Shown in pieces: positions 1 through 11,578 of a stretch of 64,000 bases of DNA. The notes beneath the pieces are model-generated. The model had not been told where the DNA came from and made no database searches. It saw nothing but the letters and a program-made list of their open reading frames with translations. Positions within the stretch are counted from its first letter, which is position 1; each line of letters opens with the position of its first letter. The position numbers and the translations under genes were made by a program. The DNA is from Hyalomma asiaticum (taxonomy: Eukaryota > Arthropoda > Arachnida > Ixodida > Ixodidae). The stretch is taken from positions 23,640-87,639 of the forward strand of contig JABSTT010002001.1 of the NCBI GenBank assembly GCA_013339685.2, read 5' to 3'.

Positions 1-985
1 GCTTTTAATACGCGCGGACGGCAGCGGCAAGTACAGGTAGGGAGCTACCTTAGTACAGCAGGTACGCAGCGACACCACCCGAGCACTGTGGAAGGTGCCA
101 ACAGCGGCACTGCGAAGGCCGCATCACGTCGGCTTGATTAAAAAAGAAAAATTACACCATCTCCCCGAAAGGGACCGTGGGGTGATGCGGAGCATCGCTG
201 GGAGTTTCAACGGTGCATTTAACGGCGGTGTTTACAGGTTTGCAGTGTTTTCGGTGTTGTACCTTTGCGGTGAACCTTGCGTGTTATTACGTTGTTAACT
301 TGGTTCGTTACCATGCATCGCGTGACCGTTGTCACGCGATGCATGTCACCCACTCGCTGACGGAACTGTTGCTTCCACCACAACACCACCAACTTCTTTT
401 ATCGGAGAAGGAGGGATACTACTGGAGCAAAGCGTGCGCGCGCTCTCTACCCGCTTTATTTATTGCAGCAGCTGTTGAAGAGAGGGAAGGGAGAGTCGCG
501 CATGCATAGTGTGAGTGCGGACGCCGGACGCGTGACATACCCGCGAACAAAAGATGCTCCGCATCTAAAAAAAAGAGAACCTTGTGTGCTTCCAATCGAG
601 TGGCCGTGGCTGTATGAAGGAAAATGCGTACGCCTCCAGTCCGGCCGCGGCGGAACCACGACCGGACTACCGCGAGGTACAACTATACTCCGTTTCATAC
701 ATCGGGCGCAACGCCTCGGAGGCTAGGCAAGCAGTCCATAAAGAAATAGAAAAGGAGAGGTGTATCACTCCAGCAAAGAAGCAAGAAACAAATAACTTGG
801 ATAGTTGGATTGTTTCCCCAGCAATACGAACGTATTTCGTGAAGCTGATGTAAAATGCATTTTGATTTAAAGCTGCCAGCGAGCCATTTATCGTTATTCG
901 TTCACCGCAAGCAACGCACTACTTTTTAGTCGCGGAACTACACAGCGTGAACACAAGCACTAGCTTTGACAGAGTAGCACCTGAT
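1..985. other. No gene recognised
   Basis: This stretch has only short overlapping open frames on both strands with no recognisable domain. No tRNA, rRNA or repeat family could be identified in it. Confidence 0.5.
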
Positions 986-1088
986 GTATGAAATAGAGTT
1001 ACTATATATGTTCCCCTTGTGGAACATATGCAGCAAGTCTATTTTATATGCTCCCGTAGGGAGCATGTACAGTAACTCTAGTATGAAA
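986..1088. mobile_element. 87-bp hAT-like miniature element with 8-bp target duplication
   Basis: The core 994-1080 starts TAGAGTTACT and ends AGTAACTCTA. The 22-base ends are inverted copies with 19 matches, and each half also folds on itself (ATATGTTCC/GGAACATAT and ATGCTCCC/GGGAGCAT). The core is flanked on both sides by the same 8 bases, GTATGAAA (986-993 and 1081-1088), as expected for a hAT insertion; the duplication also fits the hAT preference for T at position 2 and A at position 7. It has no coding capacity. The hAT assignment is inferred from the 8-bp duplication and the TAGAG end, which is shared with the larger hAT at 43110. Confidence 0.7.
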
Positions 1089-1104
1089 CCGAGTATAACT
1101 CCAC

Positions 1105-1330
1105 CTAGCGTCTGCCACGGTGTAAACGAACTCGACTACGTGAACTCAAAAAAAAAAAAAAGAAAATGTGGCTGCTCTCTCTGTCAAAGGGATCGGTATA
1201 ACACGAAAGTGAAATGTCTCTTCGCATAAGCAGTTGAATGCTAATTGTTACATCGAGCTGAAATTGCCCACTGCTATCGGTGTTTCGCTGGTACGGCAGT
1301 GTTTGTCGTGGATGAACCCACATCCACGAA
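1105..1330 (-). repeat. Interspersed repeat, fragment (same family as 49225-49728)
   Basis: The stretch AAATGTGGCTG...ATCGGTATAACACGAAAGTG matches 49576-49625 almost base for base, and the downstream part (TCGGTGTTTCGCTGGT...) also aligns with 49683-49740. The family has inverted ends in fuller copies at 40548-41613 and 57427-58295, so it is probably a non-autonomous DNA transposon. This copy lacks the recognisable terminal segment. Confidence 0.55.
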
Positions 1331-1603
1331 CAGCCTCCATAACATCAAGGACCAACCCCTTGCAGTAAATGAAGTATTTTACGTAATAACTGGAAAACAG
1401 TGCATAGTGAATGCCGCGCAACAAAGGTTTCAGTCATATTTACTTGCGCCACATTGACCCTTCAACGTCGTTGCCGTGCTTGGGCGCCTAACGCAGCAGT
1501 GTTCTTGTTGCTACCACGCTCAAAGAGTGGTCAGCGGGGGAACGCTACTGAAGACTATGCACGCGCAGCTCCACATGCGCGCATCGAGGCGGACTTCGGA
1601 ACG

Positions 1604-1693
1604 TGCCTGGAATGGTACTGCCATCGAGGAGATGCGAAGTAAAGCTGCGGTGATTCACTTCGCCTCTCCTGGATGGTGGCACCGTTCCAGGCA
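1604..1693. repeat. Long imperfect hairpin, 37-bp arms
   Basis: Arms 1604-1640 and 1657-1693 are inverted copies with 31 of 37 matches, separated by a 16-base loop. It could be a MITE remnant. Expression as a small-RNA precursor cannot be judged from sequence. Confidence 0.55.
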
Positions 1694-1778
1694 ATGTGCC
1701 TGGCTGCGCAAGCACTGAGACGGACGAAAGCGTCGCACAAAGAAGGAATATATAAGGTTCGTACGGCGTCGGGCGTGT

Positions 1779-1970
1779 GCAGCGTTGGCGCAATGGTTGA
1801 GCACTGGCCACTTTTCGTCGTGGAGCGGGCTGCTGTGAGTTCGATTCCCAGCACATCAACAGAAGCCTTTCTGAGCATTTTTCTTTGTTTATTTTACAGC
1901 GTCACATCCGTTACGGTAGTGATGGATGGGGTCGTGGTGGACCCTGGCGTAAAACACTTTCGTATTTAAA
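1779..1970 (+). mobile_element. tRNA-derived SINE, family 1
   Basis: An A-box-like TGGCGCAATGG (1786-1796) and a B-box AGTTCGATTCC (1838-1848) form a tRNA-like head. The tail (1903-1968), with GGTAGTGATG, CGTGGTGGACC and GTAAAACACTTTCGT, is shared with the SINE at 57229-57426, so both are copies of one family. Such elements are transcribed by RNA polymerase III and mobilised by LINE enzymes. It resembles tick Ruka-type SINEs, but the family name is not certain. Confidence 0.75.
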
Positions 1971-2268
1971 GAAAAGAACTGTGGCGCACTTCCGCACAGC
2001 CTGCAACGGGTGCTCGTATTCTATCGCTGGTCGCGCGTCCTGCGCATTGTCGTCGTCGGGTGGCAACGATTTTCTTGAGGCCAGGGGTGCATACTGGACA
2101 TTGACAAATTCTGAAATCTTGTCAAATTCTGTAATGGCAGAATTTTTTAGCCAATCAGGGAGCCTGCAGCTGTACTCTTGGCCAATCAGAGCTGCCAAGA
2201 TGGCACAATACGGGGAAAACTGACAATGTCCACCATAGCACCCCAGGTATCGCCTCCGGCTGTTGGCT

Positions 2269-2288
2269 GGCAGGCAGGCAGGCAGGCA
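2269..2288. repeat. (GGCA)5 microsatellite
   Basis: Five tandem GGCA units. Confidence 0.9.
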
Positions 2289-2689
2289 CAGAACTTTATT
2301 TTTGTCCTGAGAAACTGCAGTTGGACGTCCCCTTTTAGGGGGATCCTGTAGCAGTTGCGGGCCGCTCCCACGCAGGGACAGGAAGACCGTGGCCCTGAGT
2401 CTGCTAACAAAGGCGTGGAAAAAAGGCAATGGTCGCTATGATGTCACCTTTGCAAGCTGCACTGCTCGGAGCTCACCTACCATGATAACGTGCTGGAAGT
2501 TGGGGTCCCTTGGGTCACCTTTGACATTGTGAGTGTCGTGAGGTGCGGCGACAGCACATGCAAACTTCAACATTCATTTAAATTAAATGACTTTTCAAGC
2601 TTCATTCGCTGATGAAACTTGGTACATGATAGGAGCATGTCTACAAAAAAATTTCCCGCAGGCTACAAAGAGCGAAATTTTGGTGCCAG

Positions 2690-2850
2690 TGCCCCTTTAA
2701 CGCACCCTGACACCGCGCCACACACGGGCCTCTAACACTTCTCTTCCGTCGAAATGTGGCCAAAATTCAATCCCGTGAATTCCGGGTCAGCGGTCAAGTA
2801 CCAGAACCACAGACCACCGCGGAGGTTCAACTCCCATCAAGGTATTGGGT
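2690..2850 (-). mobile_element. tRNA-derived SINE, family 2, degenerate
   Basis: Read on the minus strand, a tRNA-like head (CCGCGGTGGTCTGTGGTTCT) is followed by a body with GAGGCCCGTGTG and GGTGTCAGGGTGC, matching the better copy at 61795-62030. The 3' tail is missing or too decayed to see. Confidence 0.6.
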
Positions 2851-2899
2851 TCGAGTACTAGAAGTGCGTGCTTTTAAGTCCCCATTACATTGAACATTT

Positions 2900-5800
2900 T
2901 TAACAAATAACGCTCCTTGTGGCATTTGTAGAAAGAATATCATGCGATCTTTAGGAGAATTAGGAGACCAAACTGGATATTCCCTGGTGTATGCAGTGCA
3001 ATATTTGCCTCACATGTTTACCGAGACCTTTACGATTGATTGGCACAGTTTTCTATGTTCTAAACAAGTTTAGCGCAGTTTTCACCACTGGCACAAGCCA
3101 GCGATGCTGATTGGCCCTTGGCTGGTACGGGTCTTTTTCAATATCATCATGTTCATAATCATCTTTTTCTACTACTTGTACATATTCATCTTCCCGTCAT
3201 GTGTCATTCTGACATCCTGTTACATGATCAGTGATGCTACCAGCCTAAGTCCTTTTGGAGCAGCAAAACTGCCTTTTGGAGCAGGTGTTGAAAACAGTAA
3301 TTGCAAAACGTACACAAGCTGCCTTCATGGTGCACAACTGATAAAAAGAGTGTGATGTACGTGCACTCTTCAAGTACTGTGTAATAAAAAAAAAATCCTG
3401 ACACAGCTCTCTTTCCTGCTGGCCTGCAACTATGCATGTGCTCGCCAATGATGAAACCTGAGAGCCGAGTCTCATACATGGGGAGCGCAGTTACAAAATT
3501 GCAAATTCATGTTAATGCTCTCACTAAAGATGAATATTGCTAAAAGCCACGAAAAAAACATCGCAAGAGTGTGCCCTGTCTCTCTTTTTATTACATAAAG
3601 ATGTGTTTTGAATGGCTGCCTCTTGTGATTTGCCTCCAGCTAAAAGGGAAGTGCCACTTTGAAATTCACCAAAGGCCTTTCGTTTTAAACAATCTGTTCA
3701 GCACCTGTGAGCACAGTCTCCACTTCCTTTCGAAAATATCGATCCTCCTAGCTCGTTAACTGGAATTTAAGGGCAGCAGAAAAAATTTTGGAACTACTAA
3801 AAGTACCAAGAGAACAAATGTCTGCCATACAGATGCACTCTGATTTCAGGAATGAATAAGTGAATCCTGTTCTTAATTCTCATAATACCAGTGTAAAAAA
3901 AGCGTTTCTCGTAATTTTGTGACTATCTTCTTGTAGCGACCGCGGTGCAAGAGCCCCGCGCCTTAGTTCAACCTAGAAGTAGCGTTGAGCCCCTACCTCT
4001 TGCTGCTGCTGCCACTAAAATAACCACGTGCTAGAGGCGATCCTTTTTTTTTTTTTGCTTTCTTAGTCAATAAATGAGGGGCAACAAACCGATCATCTAT
4101 CGCTGTTGTAACCGGTGCGTTCGATGCCAGCATGCGGAAAGCGGCAAAATCGCTGTTTATTTAGTACAGCTTCCGCCATGTAACTCCATAACATTACACA
4201 GAGTCAAACAAAATTACGCCACTTCTGCTGCAGAAGTAACTGCGATCGCCAGCAACGCATTTGTTGCACACAGGCTCCGAAGACACACGCAAAGAAAAAT
4301 AAACCGAAACTATTACGGAGTGCCAAAACCACGGTGTTCCGCGGACGTGACAGTAGTCGGTGGCGATGAGATCATACGTAGCGCCCATGCACGCGCACGG
4401 TCTGAGCACAGAACTACTGCACTCCGCGTTCTCTCGGGACAAACCCCGCGCACACCACAGCTGGCAGTGCCGTGACAGTGGACGGCCCCCACGCAGTTCT
4501 GAAGGCATGCGCGGCCTAAGTGAGTTATCAAGGGGAAAAGACTGCTTGCTGAAGCCGCCACGGACGAGGCGTAGCTACGTAGCTCGCTGTTGCACAGTCA
4601 TGGCTGGGGCGCACACAATTCGAAAGGCATACAGCAAACAAGAGCATACTGTTTCCCGCAGCCGCTGTGCAACAAAGTGGCCGCTATCGACGCTATCACT
4701 GACAAGCGTTCGCGCAGTTAATGCGTGCCGAGCAGGCACTCACAACCGCAGCGGATGTACCCTCCTTCACTATATAAACACGGTCATAGTCGGCAGCCCT
4801 GCTTTTTAATTAAAAAAGAATTGAGCGAAGCGTCTAGTGTAGCGTGATGCCGCATGCTGTAGTAAACATGGTTTACGCTGCTGGTGATGGTTGATCTAAT
4901 GCGTCACCTCGTTTTGGCTGCACGCTCGCGCCATCTTCACTCTTTCATGTCGCGCATCTACAGAGATTCGGACTAAGCGTGCTTCAAGGATTGTCTGAAA
5001 TCACCGTCAGTTATAACCGAACTACCGAGCATTTCGTGCCATTAACGCATATGCTTGACCGGACTAGAGAATAAGTCCAAGTTATCCGAATTAACGAGAG
5101 TTCAAACGAGCTTTTACTCTGTATATCATATGGAATTCAGCATGCGACGTTGCTGTGAATGGGGGGACATCGCGTAGCTGTAGTTTCGTTTTTAAATGTC
5201 GGTGTATCCCTTTGGGCGCAGTGTTGGCGCAGGTTCCCTAAATTTTGGGGAAATGTAGCAGGATGTAGCAGCCTCTACGTTTTGGCGCAGTTTGGCGCAA
5301 TTGGCTCAGCGGTAGCATCACTGCATGATGTAGCGTGACGTTGAGGCCACACAAGGCTATGCTCGTAGATGTAGCAATGCTTGGTTGCTAGGCAAGGCCA
5401 TTTCAAGGTGATATTTCAAGACAAGAAATTGCAATTAACAGCTACGCTGTTAAAAGTGCTGCAAGGTCCCTTGAATGTACGTAAGGTCACCAGAAGCCCC
5501 ATGTGCGCCGTACATCTTGTACATTATGAAGTGCTGCATGAGGCTCGACTCCCAACAGTGAATATAGCTTGGAAGGTGATTTAAAGGAATATTGAAGTTT
5601 GCATGCGCAATTGAGCGCTACACATTGTACCTTGTTGCATTCACACTGCATTAGGTGATTCGGCTGTCTTGGTGATGTAGCGGTGAACTTCCGCAATGTC
5701 ACCACAACCAAGCTCCGAGCATCGCAACAAGTAATGGTGACGTCAGGTGCCATTGTCCTTTTGTCACACTTGCACTAGTAGACTCCTGGTGACACCAACC

Positions 5801-6360
5801 TCAAGAAAACTGTCACCAGCACATGATGATGACAGCAATGACAACTAGGAGGACATAGGGCAGACGGGTGAATGCAAAAATTAGACATTTCAGGCCACAT
5901 GAAAGGACGTCCAGTTCTGCGTGCTCATGTGGTTGAATTTGTTTACCATGTGGCAGATGCTAAATGGTGACAATTGCAGCTGCTGGGTTATTTCTCAAGC
6001 GCTCACAAAGCAAAACTGGTCAGCAATAAAAAGACTGTAGTGTTGCGCGCTGCAGCCATTGATGTGCATGCCATGCAATGACTAACAGGCCCCAGCTATA
6101 TGTCTCAGCACCTCCATTATTCATGGAAAAAAGCTGCAACATTCCTGCAGTAAAACATCAATAGGTATTTATTTGCTTCTGAGACTGGCTTTTCCCATAA
6201 TGAGCACTGCCAGTAAAAAAAAGAAGAAAAAGAACGAGCAAGCCGCTGGCACCAACAAGCAAGCATGTGCTTTTCACCACTCTACGAGTACTACCACATG
6301 ACCGACTTCACACCTCACATGGGAGGAGTGAGCAACGTTTTAGAGATGTACAACATGACG
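2900..6360. other. 3' flank of MRPL18, no gene recognised
   Basis: This AT-rich intergenic sequence has short unrelated frames. A tRNA-A-box-like word near 5297 (TTGGCTCAGCGGTAGCA) has no convincing B-box after it, so no SINE was called. Nothing else was recognised. Confidence 0.45.
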
Positions 6361-6366
6361 TTTATT
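6361..6366 (-). terminator. Poly(A) signal AATAAA of MRPL18
   Basis: AATAAA on the minus strand directly abuts the MRPL18 TGA stop codon, which would make the 3' UTR very short. Usage is inferred. Confidence 0.6.
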
Positions 6367-6435
6367 TCAATGAGGACTCCATGATTCGGTCAGCCGGATG
6401 CCACCTTCCTTCATGCCATCCAGGAATGCTTGCAG
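6367..6435 (-). CDS. Mitochondrial ribosomal protein L18, exon 3 (C-terminus)
   Basis: This 69-base terminal exon encodes LQAFLDGMKEGGIRLTESWS plus two residues and a TGA stop, matching the conserved C-terminus of MRPL18 (human pattern: small hydrophobic helix, then GGV/I-x-L-x-E). A consensus acceptor (TTTTTTAATGATGCAG) precedes CTG, and the exon begins in phase 0, exactly as required by the phase-0 donor of exon 2. The exon is too short to stand out as an open frame and was found by looking for the missing C-terminus. About 4.9 kb of intron separates it from exon 2. Confidence 0.85.
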   Translation of the reverse strand: MQAFLDGMKEGGIRLTESWSPH

Positions 6436-6735
6436 CTGCATCATTAAAAAATAAAAATGACACATACAGGGGTCATCAATTTCACTGGATCACTGCATAT
6501 TACGGAGAGTGAAAATGTAATTTATCAAGTAACGAGCCACTGGCTGGCCATGAAAATCAACAAAACCACTATTTTCCCATGAAAGGCATACATTTGCCCT
6601 ACTGCATATTCATTGTGCTTTGGTACTGTAATTTCTATGTGTGCCTCCTACGTAACAATAACAAAATACATGCTAGTGAAGTGTGAAAAAACGCGGGACA
6701 ATGCAGAGAAACACACAGTATGAGCGCTTTCTAAA

Positions 6736-7343
6736 GGCTGGTCCCCACTAGCGGCACGCGCATCAGCAAGTCCCCACTCGCGTTTTGCGTCAAACGGTGA
6801 CAAGGCAACCAAGAACGACCTGATGTCCCAACTTGTCTTGTTCCATTCAAAAAGCCTCACAAAAAAAACGTGAGTTCTAATCAGACGATTTCGTCTTTCG
6901 TCGACCATGTATATCTCTCTAGCAATACGGCTGGTCACGCTATCAAAAAACTGCTACTGCGGAGGTACTTCTTGCTCGATGTCTCGGTACAGGTAGGCTT
7001 AACGAAAGCTCTATATAGGTCTGGGCATGGCCTCTGAGATTTTACGACGGCCATGTGATTTCCTAATCTCAGAGGCTGTGTATTATGGTTCTACGTTAGA
7101 AAGACAGATGGCGCCATGCGTCTGCGGCACTGTCGGCATGCCTCCACGGCTTGTTTCTCATTGGCAGCTCGCTCCTAGGATTGGCGGCTCGCTTCTCCGC
7201 GGCTCGCTTCTGAAATGGGTCTCGACCCATTCGAGCATCTGCCGCGTGTTGCTGCCGCTTTTCACGAATCTTGCTGCTCACGACAGCAACACTCGCCGCG
7301 CGCGGCGTGTCACGCGCGTTTTTGCCGCCAGTGGGGACCGGCC
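6736..7343. mobile_element. Unclassified TIR element, about 608 bp
   Basis: The left end GGCTGGTCCCCACTAGCGGC and the right end (minus strand) GGCCGGTCCCCACTGGCGGC are terminal inverted repeats. The four bases outside are TAAA on the left and TTAA on the right, so a decayed TTAA target duplication (piggyBac type) is possible. A 12-bp perfect internal hairpin lies at 7030-7041/7065-7076. It has no transposase. It sits in MRPL18 intron 2, close to the last exon. Confidence 0.55.
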
Positions 7344-7619
7344 TTAACTGGTTTTATTATCAGAACACTCAGACTTTTTTGTCCCCACAGAACTGCACAA
7401 GAACTACTTGTGCAACAACTGCGCAAATAACAAAGCCATTAAAATGAACAATAATTACAAAAAAGTGGCCAAAAGCAATATTTCCTTGTCTGACAACGAA
7501 ATGGAAGGATGACTAACACAATCTCCTTCGTGCTGTGAAATGAAAAAAGCATCTGCGATTTCCCTAAGTGCTTTTTTATTATGGTTGAACATAGTGATAG
7601 TGTTATCAAAACAGGGAGT

Positions 7620-8350
7620 GCAATCACACTTTCGACAATGAAATGCTAGGTGTGTTGGCTTTTCCTCTTAAACTTGAAAAGTGCTCTAGTTACCTCATGT
7701 TCAAACACCTGCCAGTTTGTCCTACATACATGTGCCCACAAATCATGGGAATCCTATACACATTTTTGATACACTCAACAAACTGATTCTTCTTATGTAT
7801 TACAGTGCATATTTTACTACTTTTTGAGCCTTCATACTCTCAGTTCGCTCTTGAACAAATACAACCTATTTTATTTCTAGCTGAAAAGGCAACTTTGACA
7901 GCATACTTGCTCACTACTCTCTTTAGTCCATCGGAAAGGCCATGTACATAAGGTATCGTAGTAACCTTATCATTTTGCCTGCTTGATGCACTGTGGTTCT
8001 TTGCTTTTCAGTTTCTTCAGAAGTCTGCCACCCAAAGTTGTCAATACAGAGGAAGGTGCTCCTTAAGCTTCCAACTTGTGAAGCAGAGGCAGAATTCACA
8101 GAGTGACAACAAGATTTTAGTAAGGCAAACCTAAGGCAAGACACTGCAAAAGCATTCTTAACAATCCTGGAATGACCTGAAGCGTAGCTCAGAAGAGGGT
8201 TCCCAGCACAAGGCGAATACACCCAACAAATGTGACCCAGCTAGAAGTTTAGGTTTACATCAAGGAAGTGCAGCCTATTGTTAATCGGAATTTCTGAAGT
8301 AAGCGACAGTAGTCCTGACAAACATGTCGAGGAAAGATACAAAATTTTGC
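7620..8350 (-). mobile_element. Penelope-like retroelement fragment
   Basis: On the minus strand, broken frames give the end of a Penelope-type reverse transcriptase (a segment like LLSYASGHSRIVKNAFAVSC, 8220-8150), then YVHGLSDGLKRVVSKYAVKV (about 7945-7890), then a GIY-YIG endonuclease start (YRIPMICGHMYVGQTGRC, about 7760-7710). Several in-frame stops and frameshifts make it inactive. Penelope-like elements pair a telomerase-like RT with a GIY-YIG nuclease; that order is what is seen here. The 5' RT core is absent. It lies inside MRPL18 intron 2. Confidence 0.75.
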
Positions 8351-8359
8351 TACCAAGGT

Positions 8360-11349
8360 AACTATGAAAGGGATTGATCAACTTCTTTTTAATGTGATGG
8401 CATTAAGAAGCTCGTGCCGCAGAAACCCCAGACAAGTCTTTGTTCTCTATGGTGCAGATACTTTAGTGAAAAAAATTCAATTTAATAAAGTGAAATTCAT
8501 TAGACAAAATTGTAAACTAGTTTATAAGTTAAGTCATAGCTACGACTTCACTAAATCCTATACATGTGATAGCTCGGACTGTACATAAAATGCACAAGAA
8601 AACGTATCTTTTTACTAGGAGACTCAAATAATTGCAGCATTCTATAGAGAATGCACTAATTGCAATGAATATAAGAATGCAATGCGAACGCGGCCCTAAG
8701 GTACTGGCGCAGCCAGCATTTTTCGGGGTGTTCATCGTCCACTGTGTAAATATCGTGGGCAGAAAAAAAGGTGGTGAGGGGTGTTGTGCAGCATTCAGAA
8801 TGCCTCAAGAGGGAAGGGGGGGGTTGAAACACACCTTCTGTCTACGCCCCTACCAAACGGTTCTACAAAGTTCCATGCCTGCAAGCGATGCTTAAGTGTC
8901 CTCCCATTTTTTATTTCCAGTACACAGTTTATCTGATTTATTCATTGCCCATGTCAAAACCAGTTGGGGTACATTCAGCTAAATAATAAAAGCTCATATA
9001 ACATTTTGGAAATAACAATTTAACATATGACGAAGAAATTAACGCTAGAGAATCGTAACCATCAGAGCTTGGCTGGGGATCATTGCTCATGCTCGAAAGC
9101 TGTGCGCTGCTTTGAGAGCTAGCCCTAACATCGCTCTGAATTCCAGCAAATAAACATCTTTACACATCTTTTGAACCGGCTTCACCCTCAAGACATTCAC
9201 CTTGGCACGCCCGCCATGTTCTTTGGCATGGAGAAATGAAGAGAGCTAGGAGAGAGCCATCATATGACAACCTTGAAGCCTAATTATAAAAAATTTAAGG
9301 CACCGAGTCACAGGGGATGGGCACAGGTCACGTGATAGCCAAGCAGCAGATTAATGTACAGTCAAGCACCACTAAACTTTACCGCGTTTAAGTATCCTTG
9401 AGCGGTCTGGCAACTATGTGGGCCTAATCCTACAGAAGAGGCATAGTGCACAAGGCGTCAGGGGAGGTTGGCTAGCTGAATCACATGGCGTCGCTTCGTA
9501 GTCTTTTTTCCCCCCCCTTTTCCTCCACGTTTTTAGGGGCACAAACGCGGAGTCGTCTGCTAGCACTAGCATTTAGAGGCTGACAGGCAGTCGTTGATCA
9601 TGCTTTCAGGTGAATCGAATGGGGCAGTTTCCTGTGACATCCAACAGTGAAAAGTCCGCACTCTATTGATCTCCTCAATGTAGACAAGAACATCATAACG
9701 AAGTACTGCGCTCCCAAATTCACCCTCGGACGGCAGCTGCTGCAGACGTGCTACTTCGCAAGTGAAATATTACGCTGAAATATTTCTTGTTTTCTGGATC
9801 TGAGGCAGGCATTAGAAGAAATTCCTTTTTGCAGCAGAAGCACAAGCACAAAATTTCGATGATGAGGTAGTATGACATTACAACGTTTCATGCTATTTAC
9901 GATTGTGATTAGGAACATGTACCAGATATCGAAACCACGCTGTTTCTGGGCATTGCTGAGCTGCTTTTTGCTATCTTATTTATCTAGGCACGGGCATCTC
10001 TACTCTTCGCAGTGGCGTGTTTGATGTTTTTATCGGGAAGGAAACAGTGCATGAACACCTGAGCAGTGCCCGGTATGAAAAATTAGACTATCGCGTTTTG
10101 GAGTTTTCACCACTGCTGCGTGTGCTGTCGGCAGGCAGTCTGATGAAAGGCTAGTGTACATAGGATATATATGTGTGGATGAAAACGTTCCCAGTGCCAG
10201 CAAGCCACGCCTCATTTTCTTTGTGAAGGGGGAGGGGCACATAGTAGTGAGGGCGTGCACCATGATGGTTCTTGAGAAAATAAGAAAAAGGACGCTATTT
10301 TCTTCAGCCTTTGCTTGACAAGATGACCCCAACTTTGGGTTTCTGTTTTCAATTCCCCCTGCCTCCATGATGCTGCGCCTTTTTTTTCATTACGAGTTGC
10401 AGAAACTGTTTTTACCAATATCAAACTGCTACCTCTCGGTGGCTTTCTTTTACGAGGGACGGTAATAGAGAGGAGAATGCAAGAACTGGAAGGAACAACA
10501 CTTCGTCACGTGGCCTTACTTGCATGCATGCTGCATACAGTCGACCTGGATACATCAAACTCAGATATATATTGAATTATTGGCTATATCGAACAGTTGA
10601 AATATCCCCTTCAAAATTCAATGCTAAAGTATAGGGATGGTACACACATATATTGAACACCCGCAGACTGCTGCATTTGATATATCAAACTTCGACCCGT
10701 GCTGAACCCCTCAAATGCGGTCCATATTTGCACGTGATGGTGTCGAAAATGCAATGTCATTGCAATGCTCTGGGGGTTGCGCAGCACTTGTCAGCGCACT
10801 AACTTGCCTGCTTCACCAATTTTAGATCGTAATGCGCACCAGCAACATTTCTGAAAAAGGCTGACAGGCAAAGACGCCAAATGAGCTGGATGGCTGTGGC
10901 TCCGGCAGAGTACACCGGCAGTGTTGACCTGCACCAACGTGATGTGCCCATTTTGATGGACTTTTAGAACCACAACTCAAGCATGAGAAAACACTTATGC
11001 ATTCATGCGTTTCCAGAGAAATGTAGAGGTTTCAGAAAGTGATAAAAGAATTGTTGGCTGTAGCAACAGACACTGTTCAGTGATTTAATATTTATCATCT
11101 TAAATTTGTGGCCACACGCCAGTTTAACAATGAGGTGTCCATGAAAAAAAAAAACAAAGAACAAGCAGGTTAAGCCTCTATCTTACCTTCTAGTAATCAT
11201 GAAAAAAAGTAATTTAAATTGAATAACTGTTACTTTACATAAGGCCCAACAATAAAGCAGCCGCTGCGGCCCAGCACTTGTTTGTGTGTTCATATGACAA
11301 AAGCAACAGGTGCACATTGATTTAATTCTGTAGTGTGGCGCCGACTCAC
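8360..11349. other. MRPL18 intron 2, remainder
   Basis: No exon-like block was recognised. Near 10540-10565 the word ACAGTCGACCTGGATACATCAAAC resembles a pogo/Tigger terminal repeat, but no matching right end was found. The rest is unassigned. Confidence 0.45.
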
Positions 11350-11578
11350 CCTCAGGGAGCCTTCCTGGTCACTAGGGGGTGCCTCTACGCACAGGAGGCC
11401 TGCTTCGAGGCAGCGCCTCGCCAGCACACATGCCACAGCTGCGGCTGCACTGCGATCTGTAGCACTGACTAGCTGCTTCCGAATGCCCCACTCAGAACTC
11501 GACGCCCGTAGAACGACATGACCGTCCACGTGCACCACAGATGCACTCAAACTCTGCCCACCGGTCTCAAACACCAGC
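11350..11578 (-). CDS. Mitochondrial ribosomal protein L18, exon 2
   Basis: This 229-base exon encodes the uL18-family core: SASVVHVDGHVVLRASSSEW, IRKQL, then ACVLARRCLEAG, which matches the MRPL18 motifs V-x-x-S-(A/S)-x-x-EW-x-I-(K/R)-(K/R)-x-L and VLA-(Q/R)-RCLEAG. The acceptor is GTCCACTTGCAG and the donor is AGG|GTGAGT. The first base completes the Lys codon split at the end of exon 1; the exon ends in phase 0. The open frame extends beyond the donor, but the added residues have no similarity to the family, so the splice is preferred. Confidence 0.9.

Noticed and set aside
1911..2429. 172-codon minus-strand open frame
   Set aside because: It overlaps the SINE tail, a GGCA microsatellite and repeat sequence; the translation has no domain and low-complexity stretches.
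5281..5345. tRNA-like word TTGGCTCAGCGGTAGCA
   Set aside because: An A-box alone; no B-box at the right distance and no cloverleaf, so neither a tRNA nor a SINE was called.
10030..10368. 112-codon minus-strand frame
   Set aside because: No domain, no splice context, and composition like the surrounding intron; regarded as chance.
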